DNA of 64,000 nucleotides from JBBQYD01 sp942493075 (GTDB taxonomy: Bacteria > Verrucomicrobiota > Verrucomicrobiia > Limisphaerales > UBA8199): positions 3,720,001-3,784,000 of the forward strand of contig OW818681.1 of the NCBI GenBank assembly GCA_942493075.1. The letters are read 5' to 3'. The notes under the pieces are model-generated. The model had not been told where the DNA came from, did not search any database, and was given only the letters and a program-made list of their open reading frames with translations. Positions 1-8,169 of the stretch are shown piece after piece (position 1 is the first letter of the stretch; each line of letters opens with the position of its first letter). The translations under genes and the position numbers were made by a program.

Positions 1-918
1 GGCGTGCTCAAGGTCCCCTGCCCGAAATGCGGAGGTGAAGTGCATGAACGCTATCGCGAGTTCAAATGCGTAAACGATAAGTGTGATTTCTCCGTCCGGA
101 AGACGCTCTCGGGCCGCATTTTTGATTACAGCGAGATTGAACAATTGATCCGCGAACGCCAGATCGGACCGCTCCAGGGTTTCCGCAGCAAGTTGGGACG
201 TCCCTTTGCCGCTGTCATCAAGCTTACTCCCGAGTACAAGCTCGAATTTGATTTTGGTGAAGATCAAAAAGGCGAGAAAGCCCAGGAGATGGATTTCTCC
301 GGCCAGGAACCGCTGGGCACCTGCCCCAAATGCAAAGCCCGGGTCTTTGAAGGTTCCATGAACTACATCTGTGAGAAGGGGGATTTCAAGACGGGCAAAA
401 TCATTTTGCAGCGTCCGATTGAGAAAGAGCAGGTTCAGAAGCTTCTGGCCAGCGGGAAGACCGATCTGCTGGATAAGTTCATCTCCAAGAAGGGGCGTCC
501 CTTCAAGGCTTACCTGGTTTTGAACGAGAAAGGCGTCGGTTTCGAGTTTGAGCCACGGGTTGCGCGTCCTGGTGCCAAGACCAAGAACGCGGCTCCGAAG
601 GAGAAGATCGATTTCACCGGGCTCAAACCTTTTGCCAAGTGCCCGAAATGCGGCGGGAGCATCTACGAGACGGAGACCGGATATTATTGCGAGAATTCCC
701 AGAACGATACGCGTCCGTGCCGCATTACCCTGCCGAAGGTGCGTTGCGAACGAGCGATTGAACCCGAACAGGCCAAGAAACTCTTCACCGAGAAACGAAC
801 AGATTTGCTCACGAATTTCAAATCACGCACGGGCAAGCCTTTCTCCGCTCACCTGGTCGTAGAGAAAGGCAAAATCGGTTTTGAGTTCGGATTCGGCGAC
901 GATTTAGGCGGCAATTAA
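1..918 (+). CDS. DNA topoisomerase, C-terminal zinc-finger/repeat region (5' end outside window)
   Basis: The reading frame is open from the first base, so this is the 3' part of a longer gene. The visible ~305 residues form three tandem units of about 95 residues. Each starts with a C-P-K-C type zinc finger (CPKCGGEV, CPKCKARV, CPKCGGSI) with a second Cys cluster, then a segment ending in GRPF/GKPF and an F-E-F or F-D-F strand. Units of this kind are the C-terminal repeats of type IA topoisomerases (TopA/TopB), where they help bind single-stranded DNA. The catalytic toprim and tyrosine regions lie upstream of the window. The xerC-like gene follows after 12 bases; a topA-xerC order is known in other bacteria and supports TopA, but TopB cannot be excluded. 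Confidence 0.75.
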   Translation, partial: GVLKVPCPKCGGEVHERYREFKCVNDKCDFSVRKTLSGRIFDYSEIEQLIRERQIGPLQGFRSKLGRPFAAVIKLTPEYKLEFDFGEDQKGEKAQEMDFSGQEPLGTCPKCKARVFEGSMNYICEKGDFKTGKIILQRPIEKEQVQKLLASGKTDLLDKFISKKGRPFKAYLVLNEKGVGFEFEPRVARPGAKTKNAAPKEKIDFTGLKPFAKCPKCGGSIYETETGYYCENSQNDTRPCRITLPKVRCERAIEPEQAKKLFTEKRTDLLTNFKSRTGKPFSAHLVVEKGKIGFEFGFGDDLGGN

Positions 919-930
919 TCGCGCTGCCCT

Positions 931-1908
931 ATGGAAGGCGCCGCCCAGCAACCGGACCAGGAACGTCTCGATTCCTGGGTGGCGAAGTTTCTCCAGCATT
1001 TGGCGACTGACCGGGCCGCCTCTGGATACACCCAGCGCAATTATCGTGCGGCGATCCTGGAGTTCATCAGATGGCACCAGATTGTCCATCAGAGCGAGCC
1101 CGATTGGACAACCCTGGAGCGGGACGATTTTCGCGCCTACCTGCGGCACCTTGGGCGTCAGAATTTGGGCCGTGCGGCCGTTCACCTGCGCTTCTCTGCC
1201 TTGCGCACGTTTTACCGTTTCTTGATCCGCCACGGTCCCATAGCGACATCGCCGATCAAGAACATTGCGTTGCCCAAAACCGGGAGGCGCCTGCCGCAGT
1301 TTCTCACTCTGGAGCAGATGCAGACCTTGCTCGAAGCACCGGAGAGACTCGCTTCAATGGAGCCCGCTGCTGATGCTAAGGCTCAGGAACGGGTCAACAG
1401 CCGCGCCCGCCGCGATGCCGCAATCCTTGAGGTCATTTACTCGTCAGGCCTTCGTATCAGCGAGCTTTGCGGCCTTACTGCGGAGGACATTGACTGGCCC
1501 GGCCAGGTCCTGAGAATCCGCGGCAAAGGCAAGAAGGAGCGGCTCACACCAGTCGGAAGCAAAGCGCTGCAAGCGATCCAGAGGTATTGGAGCACTCTGA
1601 TCGAACCACCTGCTGGCAGCGAGCCTGTATTCGCCTCAAGCACAGGCTCAGGCGGCGCTATGAAGCCGAGAAACCTGCAAACCCGGCTGAAGCGCTATCT
1701 TGCGCTGGCAGGATTAGATCCAAAACTAACCCCGCACAAGCTGCGTCACAGTTACGCCACCCACCTGCTGGACGCGGGAGCGGATTTAAGAAGCGTGCAA
1801 GAAATGCTGGGGCACGCGCATCTCTCGACCACCCAGGTTTACACGCATGTCACCGCAGAGCGACTGAAACGGGTGTATGATCAGGCGCATCCGCGAGCGA
1901 AGCGCTAA
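931..1908 (+). CDS. xerC: Tyrosine site-specific recombinase XerC/XerD
   Basis: A 325-residue protein with the N-terminal SAM-like core-binding domain (about residues 15-110) and the C-terminal tyrosine recombinase domain (about 140-320). All catalytic residues are visible: Arg175 in SSGLRISEL, Lys199 in RGKGKKER, His269 and Arg272 in HKLRHSYATHLL, His295 in LGHAHLSTTQ, and the nucleophile Tyr304 in VYTH. Length and the motif set are those of chromosome-dimer resolving XerC/XerD rather than phage integrases. It would act at dif with a partner recombinase and FtsK. The position directly after a topoisomerase gene favours XerC, but XerD is possible. No attachment site or cargo is seen beside it. 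Confidence 0.9.
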   Translation: MEGAAQQPDQERLDSWVAKFLQHLATDRAASGYTQRNYRAAILEFIRWHQIVHQSEPDWTTLERDDFRAYLRHLGRQNLGRAAVHLRFSALRTFYRFLIRHGPIATSPIKNIALPKTGRRLPQFLTLEQMQTLLEAPERLASMEPAADAKAQERVNSRARRDAAILEVIYSSGLRISELCGLTAEDIDWPGQVLRIRGKGKKERLTPVGSKALQAIQRYWSTLIEPPAGSEPVFASSTGSGGAMKPRNLQTRLKRYLALAGLDPKLTPHKLRHSYATHLLDAGADLRSVQEMLGHAHLSTTQVYTHVTAERLKRVYDQAHPRAKR

Positions 1909-1940
1909 GGGGGTCAGAACCCATTATTTTTAGATGTTTC

Positions 1941-1969
1941 TTGACGGTTTCTCCCCCAGCAGGTAAGTA
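1941..1969 (+). promoter_or_regulatory. Candidate sigma-70-like promoter
   Basis: TTGACG at 1941-1946 and TAAGTA at 1964-1969 are separated by 17 bases, ahead of the Tat-exported isomerase-like gene at 1980. The match to the -10 box is weak and the leader would be very short, so this is only a candidate. Confidence 0.22.
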
Positions 1970-1979
1970 GCTGCATCTT

Positions 1980-2903
1980 ATGAACACTGCTTTCTCCGTA
2001 GGCACCTCAAGACGCGATTTTCTTCGCCAGACCCTTTTTGCTGCGAGCGCACTCGCACTGACCGGCCCCGCCCTCTCGACGAGCGTCATGGCAGCGCCAT
2101 CGAAACGGAAGCTCCAGAAAGGTATCATGTGGGCGACGGTCGGCGTCAAAGGGACGATCCTGGAGAAGATGCAGGCGATCAAAACAGCCGGTTTTGATGG
2201 GGTAGAGATGATGAGCCATTTGGATGTGGCGGAGGTGCTTAAGGCGCGCGAATCTACAGGCCTGGCTATTCCGAGCGTCTGTAACACACACCATTGGGCC
2301 AAACCGTTATCCCATCCTGATCCTAAAGTGCGTGAGGAGGGATTGGAGAGCCTGAAACAAAGCCTTCGTGACGCGAAAGCTTACGGTGCAAAATCAGTGC
2401 TCATGGTACCGGGCACGGTGACAGACCAAATCAGCTACGCCGATGCCTATACCCGCTCCCAGGCCGAGATTCGGAAGGCAATTCCATTGGCCGAGGAACT
2501 AGGCGTGAAAATCGCCATCGAAAATGTATGGAACCAGTTTCTACTCAGCCCGCTTGAAGCGGCCCGCTTTGTGGACGAGTTCAACAGTCCCATGGTCGGC
2601 TGGCATTTTGATGCCGGGAATATCCTCAATTACGGCTGGCCGGAACAATGGGTCCGCATTCTCGGCAAACGCATGATCATGCTTCATGTGAAGGAATTCA
2701 GCCGGAAGAAGCGCGATGCGGAAGGTTTGTGGAAAGGCTTCAATGTGGCACTGCTCGAAGGAGACAACAATTGGCCAGCAATAATGCAAGCCGTGGATGA
2801 AATCGGCTACTCCGGTTGGGCCATTACAGAGCAGGCTGGCGGCGGAACGCCTGAAGGCCTGAAGAGCCTGGCTGACAAGTTGCAGGAGATTATCAACTTG
2901 TAG
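1980..2903 (+). CDS. Tat-exported sugar phosphate isomerase/epimerase-like TIM-barrel protein
   Basis: A 307-residue protein beginning with a twin-arginine signal (TSRRDFLRQTLF, then a hydrophobic stretch ending about residue 35). The rest is an AP-endonuclease-2/xylose-isomerase-like TIM barrel. Putative metal ligands sit in the usual places: a Glu in IAIENVWN, an Asp-His region in VGWHFDAGN, a His in MLHVKEF, and a Glu near the end (AITEQAGG). Family members include hydroxypyruvate isomerase and 2-keto-myo-inositol dehydratase-like proteins; the substrate cannot be read from sequence. Tat-exported members of this family are common beside Gfo/Idh/MocA oxidoreductases in planctomycetes and verrucomicrobia, and one such oxidoreductase lies about 9 kb away. 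Confidence 0.8.
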   Translation: MNTAFSVGTSRRDFLRQTLFAASALALTGPALSTSVMAAPSKRKLQKGIMWATVGVKGTILEKMQAIKTAGFDGVEMMSHLDVAEVLKARESTGLAIPSVCNTHHWAKPLSHPDPKVREEGLESLKQSLRDAKAYGAKSVLMVPGTVTDQISYADAYTRSQAEIRKAIPLAEELGVKIAIENVWNQFLLSPLEAARFVDEFNSPMVGWHFDAGNILNYGWPEQWVRILGKRMIMLHVKEFSRKKRDAEGLWKGFNVALLEGDNNWPAIMQAVDEIGYSGWAITEQAGGGTPEGLKSLADKLQEIINL

Positions 2904-2942
2904 GTCGCTGACTTTACCCGCATCGTTGCGCAAATTGCCACG

Positions 2943-3941
2943 ATGACTCGGAGATTCAAAAATCTGCTTTGGACATTTGCCTGCATGGGGCTCTGCGTGC
3001 CGTGCGGCTTATGGGCAGGGAACGTCCAATCTACATCTACAAATAGGATTCCTGCCGCCGTCCAATCCCCAGCGACGGAGGAAGAAATCGATCTTTCCGA
3101 TATCGCCGGCTCCGTGCAAGCTTGGGCTGAGGAAAACCTCGATCAGGAACTTCTCGATGCATTAGGCGAGGTGGATACCGCAAAGGTTGAACAACTGTTC
3201 GGCCAGCTACAGAATCAGCTCGATGGCGAATACGTCGTCGATCTGGCCCAATTGCGCGAAGCTGCCCAAACGGCACTGCCGTTGTTGCATCAGCATCCAG
3301 AGACTGCGCACCTGGCGTCATGGCTCTCGGCTCAGATGGATTACCTGGACGTTGCCCAGGAATTGGAGAAGAAGCAGCCGAAAGCTGCCACAAACGCCCC
3401 TGCCCCTGCAAAGGTCAATCCCGCTCCGAGAGTGCAAAGAGAGTTGTGGATGAAAAAGGTCTCACAGCCTTGGCCTGCTGCCGCGAAGCCCTTCGTTCCG
3501 ATCTTGAAACCGGTTTTCACCAATCAAAAGTTGCCAGGCGAACTGGTCTGGATCGCGGAGGTTGAATCCGCGTTTGACCCTCGTGCTCGCAGTCCTGTGG
3601 GCGCAACCGGTCTTTTCCAACTCATGCCAGACACTGCCCGGCAATACGGATTGAGGATAAATCCCTTTGATCAGAGGAAGAACCCGGAGAAAAACGCCCA
3701 GGCTGCGGCGCAGCATCTGAGTTATCTCTATCGCAAGTTCAAAGATTGGCGCCTGGCTTTGGCCGCTTTCAACGCAGGGGAAGGAACGGTCGGCAGGCTC
3801 TTGAAAAGATATAAGGCTCGCACCTATGATGAGATCGCCACTCGGTTGCCCGCTGAGACTCAAATGTATGTGCCGCGAATCGAGGCACTCCTGATGAAGC
3901 GTGAAGGCGTGCGCCTCGTGAGTCTAAAGGGACCGGTCTAG
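2943..3941 (+). CDS. Secreted lytic transglycosylase (SLT domain)
   Basis: A 332-residue protein with an N-terminal signal peptide (residues 1-25, ending near GLWAGN), a variable region of about 150 residues, and a C-terminal SLT domain (about 175-315). The catalytic glutamate is Glu208 in VESAFDPRA, followed by the typical GATGLFQLMPDTA motif and by AAFNAGEG. Such enzymes cleave peptidoglycan between MurNAc and GlcNAc in the periplasm, giving 1,6-anhydro-MurNAc. The family resembles the MltD/Slt catalytic core, but no LysM repeats follow the domain. The gene ends 3 bases from the convergent gspK-like gene. Confidence 0.87.
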   Translation: MTRRFKNLLWTFACMGLCVPCGLWAGNVQSTSTNRIPAAVQSPATEEEIDLSDIAGSVQAWAEENLDQELLDALGEVDTAKVEQLFGQLQNQLDGEYVVDLAQLREAAQTALPLLHQHPETAHLASWLSAQMDYLDVAQELEKKQPKAATNAPAPAKVNPAPRVQRELWMKKVSQPWPAAAKPFVPILKPVFTNQKLPGELVWIAEVESAFDPRARSPVGATGLFQLMPDTARQYGLRINPFDQRKNPEKNAQAAAQHLSYLYRKFKDWRLALAAFNAGEGTVGRLLKRYKARTYDEIATRLPAETQMYVPRIEALLMKREGVRLVSLKGPV

Positions 3942-3944
3942 AAG

Positions 3945-5027
3945 CTACTTCCAGTAGAAGCTCAATACCTGAACGTCCCGTTGGGAAACGCGACGGAGGA
4001 TCGCCACGAATTGCCGGGTGTAATTGTTAATCCGTGCGTCAACCTCCACCTTGAACGTGCTGCTGCGAATGTCGCAGAACGGTTCAATTTGTCTGGCTAA
4101 TGCCGCTGGAAGGCCAACTCTCCCAATCTCGGTCACGGAGCGATATGGACCGAGCAATCCGCTGCCGTCATCCTCGCCTTCCCTGCCGGCGACAATCGCC
4201 TCAGCCGTAGAGCGGTCCACTCCTGGGATGCACTGCAACACTGCCGCTGAAGCGGTGTTGATGTTGATGCGCCCTGTAGAAACCGGCGTAAAGATATCCA
4301 CGAAGCCGACTGGATTGGGTGCCACGTCCATTGAACCAAAACCGGACGATCTATTCAAGCGCGGTTGCGCGGAGCCGGGCTGGTAGTTTGTGGAGGAAGG
4401 GCCGTAGAAGAGTTCCGGGGTAACCCCGTTAATAAGCATCAATTCGCTAAGGTCGTCAATCGGGCCATTCTTGGCTTGATACGGCGGATCTTGAGATTCA
4501 TAAAAATCGCTCTCGGTCCCTTGCATTAGGATCTCATCTCCTGTATCTACCCAATCGATGATAGAGTTCATCACGGGAGTTAACTGACTTCCGTCGAGCC
4601 CGAGCGAGAGCAGGGTTTGCTGAAACATTGGCACGTTTGCAGCGACCACATTGATATTTATCCGGCTCTCCAAATCAGTGATTTTCCAGGTGAAACTTCC
4701 ATTACCCATCTCGACCTCTTTCATGACCGTGGCCAGGGGTGAATTGGAGGTGCTCGGTCCTCCCGGGCCGCCCGCCCAAACCTGGTTTAATGCGTCATAC
4801 CCATCGCTTGTTGCGGCCTGCTGCGCCAATATCCAGCGGGCATACTCGACTCCGGACCTTCCCAACCATTCCAACTCCGCCTCGTTATTGGCGTTGCGCG
4901 CCAACCGGGTCTCGACCTTCATCGAATAGGCGAAACCTGCCGCAAGCATGGACAGCACGAATATGCTTACCATGACGATCACCATGGCGATGGCTTGGCG
5001 CGGTGCGTGGAATCTCAAGATCCTCAT
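3945..5027 (-). CDS. gspK: Type II secretion minor pseudopilin GspK-like
   Basis: About 360 residues when started at the ATG at 5027. I chose this start because it overlaps the stop of the upstream gspJ-like gene as ATGA, as the other joins of this operon do. A hydrophobic helix lies near the N-terminus (IAMVIVMVSIFVLSMLAAG), followed by RLARNANNEAELEWLGRSG, typical of GspK. The central domain contains the helix-hairpin-helix-like segment INTASAAVLQCIPGVDRSTA seen in this family. GspK sits at the tip of the pseudopilus with GspI and GspJ. It is the last gene of the F-H-I-J-K cluster and is convergent with the lytic transglycosylase. Confidence 0.82.
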   Translation of the reverse strand: MRILRFHAPRQAIAMVIVMVSIFVLSMLAAGFAYSMKVETRLARNANNEAELEWLGRSGVEYARWILAQQAATSDGYDALNQVWAGGPGGPSTSNSPLATVMKEVEMGNGSFTWKITDLESRININVVAANVPMFQQTLLSLGLDGSQLTPVMNSIIDWVDTGDEILMQGTESDFYESQDPPYQAKNGPIDDLSELMLINGVTPELFYGPSSTNYQPGSAQPRLNRSSGFGSMDVAPNPVGFVDIFTPVSTGRININTASAAVLQCIPGVDRSTAEAIVAGREGEDDGSGLLGPYRSVTEIGRVGLPAALARQIEPFCDIRSSTFKVEVDARINNYTRQFVAILRRVSQRDVQVLSFYWK

Positions 5028-5719
5028 GGGACAATCGAGTTGGTTTGCGGCTGCCCCTGCAACAGTGGTCTCTGCCATGCGGGTGGCACCATGATAGATG
5101 GAAGGCTGATGACCCTCACGATGGGCTCTCTCACTGTATGTGATTCGGCATTATCGGCCAGTTGCAGGGTCACCCTCACCAGCTTCGGAATCTGATTGGT
5201 TTGCGTCCACTCATCGATCCAGTCATTCTTCTTGGTATCCCAGAACTCTGTCTGAAATTTTTTCACGTTCTCTGCCAGCACCAAAGGACTCTGCTTCTCG
5301 TCCTCATCCATCTCCAGCATGAGGGGGGTTTGCCGCAGGACCAAAGTGGGTGTGCCGGTGGTGCTTTCCACAGAAAAAGTCAAGCGGCGCACATCCAGAT
5401 CACCGAATTTCCCGCCACGCGGGAACGCTTTGGCCAGGCGTGCCACGAAGCTTAAAGTCGCTTCTGATCCATTCTCCGCCACGAAGCTGTAATACCTCTG
5501 GTTTGCATTGAATGAGAGCGCTGAACTGAGCGAGTCCTCAAGCACTCGCACGACGATTCGCGCGCGCTGCACTCTGGCCGTGGAATCCAAACCTACCTTG
5601 GACGCGTGCAGAATAGAGGTCCAACTGGAGTAGATCGCAGCAACGATGAGGGAAAGAATGCTGATGGCGATTAACACCTCAAGCATGGTAAAGCCATTCT
5701 GCCGGGTTGTGATCCTCAT
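5024..5719 (-). CDS. gspJ: Type II secretion minor pseudopilin GspJ-like
   Basis: A 231-residue prepilin-like protein. The N-terminus has a class III signal, QNGFTMLEVLIAISILSLIV, with Gly at -1 and Glu at +5 of the mature protein, which the prepilin peptidase would cleave and methylate. The rest is a soluble beta-rich domain with low conservation. The start overlaps the stop of the gspI-like gene (ATGA at 5716-5719), and the stop overlaps the start of gspK, so the genes are probably translationally coupled. The J assignment relies mainly on gene order and size. Confidence 0.77.
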   Translation of the reverse strand: MRITTRQNGFTMLEVLIAISILSLIVAAIYSSWTSILHASKVGLDSTARVQRARIVVRVLEDSLSSALSFNANQRYYSFVAENGSEATLSFVARLAKAFPRGGKFGDLDVRRLTFSVESTTGTPTLVLRQTPLMLEMDEDEKQSPLVLAENVKKFQTEFWDTKKNDWIDEWTQTNQIPKLVRVTLQLADNAESHTVREPIVRVISLPSIMVPPAWQRPLLQGQPQTNSIVP

Positions 5720-6120
5720 CGCCCGATCCTCCCAAGTGCACCTGACTCTGGCTTGTAGAACAGTACGCTCATGGCAGACTCCCGCTTTGTGGGAGAGTGC
5801 GTGACAATGAAATCGACCTGAAACAGCCCGTTGGTCCCCACCTCAGTGATGGCCCGGGACCAGCGGTAGTCCCGGTAGATGTTGCCGAAATCGCCAGAGT
5901 CGCTTCCCTCGGCCAGCCTATTGGTGGCAGAGAGTTCCGCTGCCAGCATGCTGCAATCCACCTCCACATTTTGCAGCAGCCTGGCATTTCGCAACCCGCC
6001 GGAGACAACCGCCAGGATCGAAAAGATACACATGAAGAAAATCCCAGCCGCGATCATCACCTCCAGCAAGCTGAAGGCGCAGCTATTGTTATGCCGTGTG
6101 CGATCTTGCGTTATCTTCAT
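5716..6120 (-). CDS. gspI: Type II secretion minor pseudopilin GspI-like
   Basis: A short prepilin-like protein of 134 residues with the hydrophobic helix FSLLEVMIAAGIFFMCIFSI at the N-terminus. The residue before the predicted cleavage point is Ala (CAFSLLE) and not the usual Gly, a variation that some prepilin peptidases accept. Glu at +5 is present. The size fits GspI. It overlaps the gspH-like gene (ATGA at 6117-6120) and the gspJ-like gene. A general type IV pilin-like protein is the alternative. Confidence 0.72.
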   Translation of the reverse strand: MKITQDRTRHNNSCAFSLLEVMIAAGIFFMCIFSILAVVSGGLRNARLLQNVEVDCSMLAAELSATNRLAEGSDSGDFGNIYRDYRWSRAITEVGTNGLFQVDFIVTHSPTKRESAMSVLFYKPESGALGRIGR

Positions 6121-6680
6121 CGCAAGCGGAACTCCGCCGAGTTGTGTTTAACAATGGCGAGTCCTGTGGTCAGCTCCAGCGTTATCTCTGCCATCTCATT
6201 CTTATCCGACCGCAACTGGAGCACCAGGTCGTCGCACGTCCCGTTTGGGAAGAAACGCACACGCACCTGGGACATCTCCATGGCATTGAGCCCGTTCACG
6301 TATAACTTCGATATGGCCACCGTCTCTGGAAGCTTCATACCCAGGCCCGATCCCGGACGTGGCGGTGGGGTCGAGAAATTCTCTGCGCCGGCATTCGGCA
6401 AGCCTTCCGTTGGTTGAACTGCGGCACCCACAACAATGGTGCCTTCCATCCCGTTAAAAACCACTTCATTGACTGAGCCGCCCAAAATGGCGCGAGCCCT
6501 GCCGTTGCTGCACACCTCCACGATGTCCTTGATCGCCTGGGTCAGGGAATCCTTGCGCAGAGTTCGGTAAATGGAAGGAATCCCCATGGCCAGAACGATG
6601 CCCATAATGCCCACCACCACCATGAGTTCGATCATGGTGAAACCCCGTTTAGACGCAGGATGGGGCGGGCTGGAAAACAT
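6117..6680 (-). CDS. gspH: Type II secretion pseudopilin GspH-like
   Basis: A 187-residue prepilin-like protein with a clear class III signal, KRGFTMIELMVVVGIMGIVL, with Gly at -1 and Glu at +5. The downstream part is a GspH/FimT-like globular domain (ALLs of this kind carry a helix with NGRARAIL-like sequence, seen here). It lies 11 bases after the gspF-like gene and overlaps the gspI-like gene by ATGA. No major pseudopilin (GspG) gene is found in the cluster, so GspG must be elsewhere if the system works; this protein is less likely to be the major subunit itself. Confidence 0.72.
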   Translation of the reverse strand: MFSSPPHPASKRGFTMIELMVVVGIMGIVLAMGIPSIYRTLRKDSLTQAIKDIVEVCSNGRARAILGGSVNEVVFNGMEGTIVVGAAVQPTEGLPNAGAENFSTPPPRPGSGLGMKLPETVAISKLYVNGLNAMEMSQVRVRFFPNGTCDDLVLQLRSDKNEMAEITLELTTGLAIVKHNSAEFRLR

Positions 6681-6691
6681 GGCTCGTTGGG

Positions 6692-7969
6692 TTATCGCGA
6701 GATGTTGGAGGTAATGGCAAACATGGCCGAGAGCACGCTCAACAACAGAAAGCCTACACCCAAAGCCATGACGATGATCAAGGTTGGCTCGATCATGTTG
6801 GTCAGCACTCGCAAGGCGATACTCAACTCGCTTTCGTAGGTATCCGCTACATTCTTAAGCGCTCCAGGCACGTCGCCGGTTTCTTCACCGATTTTGACAA
6901 GATCCACCATGAGCTGGGGAAAAATACGGCTGCGCCCCAGAGGCTGGGCAATGGTTTTGCCATCGGTCACTTCCTCACGGGTTTTGGCAATCGCTTCCTT
7001 CACGATCACATTCGGGATGATCTGTTCTGTGATTTTAAGGGCAGTCAACACGGGCACACCATTCTCCAACAACGTTGAGAGAGTCCGGGCAAATTGCCCA
7101 AAAATGTTTAACTTGATGACCTTTCCAAAGATCGGAATGTTCATCTTCCATTCATCGAGTTTGCGACGCCCGTGAGGTGTGCTCTGAAATCGTTTAAAGA
7201 GGACCAGTCCGGCGACAATGATCAGCAGCATCAGCCACCAGTAACCGGCGAACAGGTCGCTCACACTGACGAGCATCTGGGTTACCATTGGCAACTGCAC
7301 GTTCATGCCCTCAAAAATCGACATGAATTTCGGCAGCATGTAGGTCATGAAGAAGAACATGATGCCTATGCCAACCACGCACACGAATGCTGGATAAACC
7401 AGTGCTGAGGTGAACTTGGCCTGCACCTGGGCGAACCGCTCGAAATGATCAGCCATTCGGCGAAGCACCTCAACGATCGCACCACTGGACTCGCCGGCCC
7501 GAACCATGTTGATATATAAATCGGAGAAGATCCGAGGCTGCTTGGCCATGGAATCAGAAAGACTCCGGCCTTCCATCACGTCCTGACGCAATTCCTTGCT
7601 GACATCTGCCGGAATGCCTTTGGTCTCCAGGTGCGTCATGCTGTTCAGGGCCACGGTCAGCGGCATGCCCGAGTTGAGCAGGTTCGCCAACTGTTGTGTA
7701 AAGGTGGCAAGTTCCTGGAGCTTTGGCTTGCGCTTTCGCCCGAGCGCTTCCCGCAAGGTGGGCGGCAGCAAAGCTTTCCAATCCGTCTTGCGGCCCGGAG
7801 TCGATTTATCCACGAGAACGGCGGCTCCGCCCTTCGCGGCATCCACCGCAACGGGGAACAGACCGAGACGCTCGATCTGCACCAAAGCCGCGGAACGGTC
7901 GGCAACCTCCAGTATCCCCTCGACTACCTCTCCGGTGCGGCGGCGTGCTTTATATGAAAATTGTGGCAT
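6692..7969 (-). CDS. gspF: Type II secretion / type IV pilus inner-membrane protein GspF/PilC
   Basis: A 425-residue protein with an N-terminal region (MPQFSYKARRRTGEVVEGIL) and two T2SSF domains. The first is around residues 95-215 (LATFTQQLANLLNSGMPL, FVCVVGIGIMFFFMTYMLP) and the second around 295-420 (FARTLSTLLENGVPV, ending in membrane segments). It is the polytopic platform protein that contacts the GspE/PilB ATPase. It is the first gene of the minus-strand cluster F-H-I-J-K. The secretin (GspD) and assembly ATPase (GspE) genes are not in the window. A PilT-like ATPase lies about 1.1 kb away on the other strand. Confidence 0.9.
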   Translation of the reverse strand: MPQFSYKARRRTGEVVEGILEVADRSAALVQIERLGLFPVAVDAAKGGAAVLVDKSTPGRKTDWKALLPPTLREALGRKRKPKLQELATFTQQLANLLNSGMPLTVALNSMTHLETKGIPADVSKELRQDVMEGRSLSDSMAKQPRIFSDLYINMVRAGESSGAIVEVLRRMADHFERFAQVQAKFTSALVYPAFVCVVGIGIMFFFMTYMLPKFMSIFEGMNVQLPMVTQMLVSVSDLFAGYWWLMLLIIVAGLVLFKRFQSTPHGRRKLDEWKMNIPIFGKVIKLNIFGQFARTLSTLLENGVPVLTALKITEQIIPNVIVKEAIAKTREEVTDGKTIAQPLGRSRIFPQLMVDLVKIGEETGDVPGALKNVADTYESELSIALRVLTNMIEPTLIIVMALGVGFLLLSVLSAMFAITSNISR

Positions 7970-8078
7970 ATCGGCCGAATCTACTTCCTAAGCAAACCCT
8001 AAAATAACCAAAAAGTTGCGCCAATCCAAGCTGGTTTTTGAAATCCTCGAGTCGGGGATCCGAAGGCTAATTGCCTGC

Positions 8079-8102
8079 ATCCCTCGCGGGATCCCTCGCG
8101 GG
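8079..8102. repeat. 12-bp tandem direct repeat upstream of panB
   Basis: ATCCCTCGCGGG occurs twice in tandem (8079-8090 and 8091-8102) in the 200-base space between the divergent gspF-like and panB genes. The flanking GCATCCC and GGGATGC can also pair. It may be a simple slippage duplication. Confidence 0.7.
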
Positions 8103-8169
8103 ATGCTCCATGGTGCCCAATCGACTGAGCATCCATTTTTGATCTTGTCGTCCACCTCACGTTGGTCCA

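Noticed and set aside
548..862. 104-codon frame inside the topoisomerase repeats
   Set aside because: Fully within a clear coding frame on the same strand and Arg/Pro-rich; a shadow frame.
931..1908. Integrase of a genomic island
   Set aside because: Length, motifs and the place after a topoisomerase gene fit chromosomal XerC/D; no tRNA, att site or cargo seen.
8079..8102. Repeat array or CRISPR
   Set aside because: Two tandem copies of 12 bases without spacers; a simple duplication.
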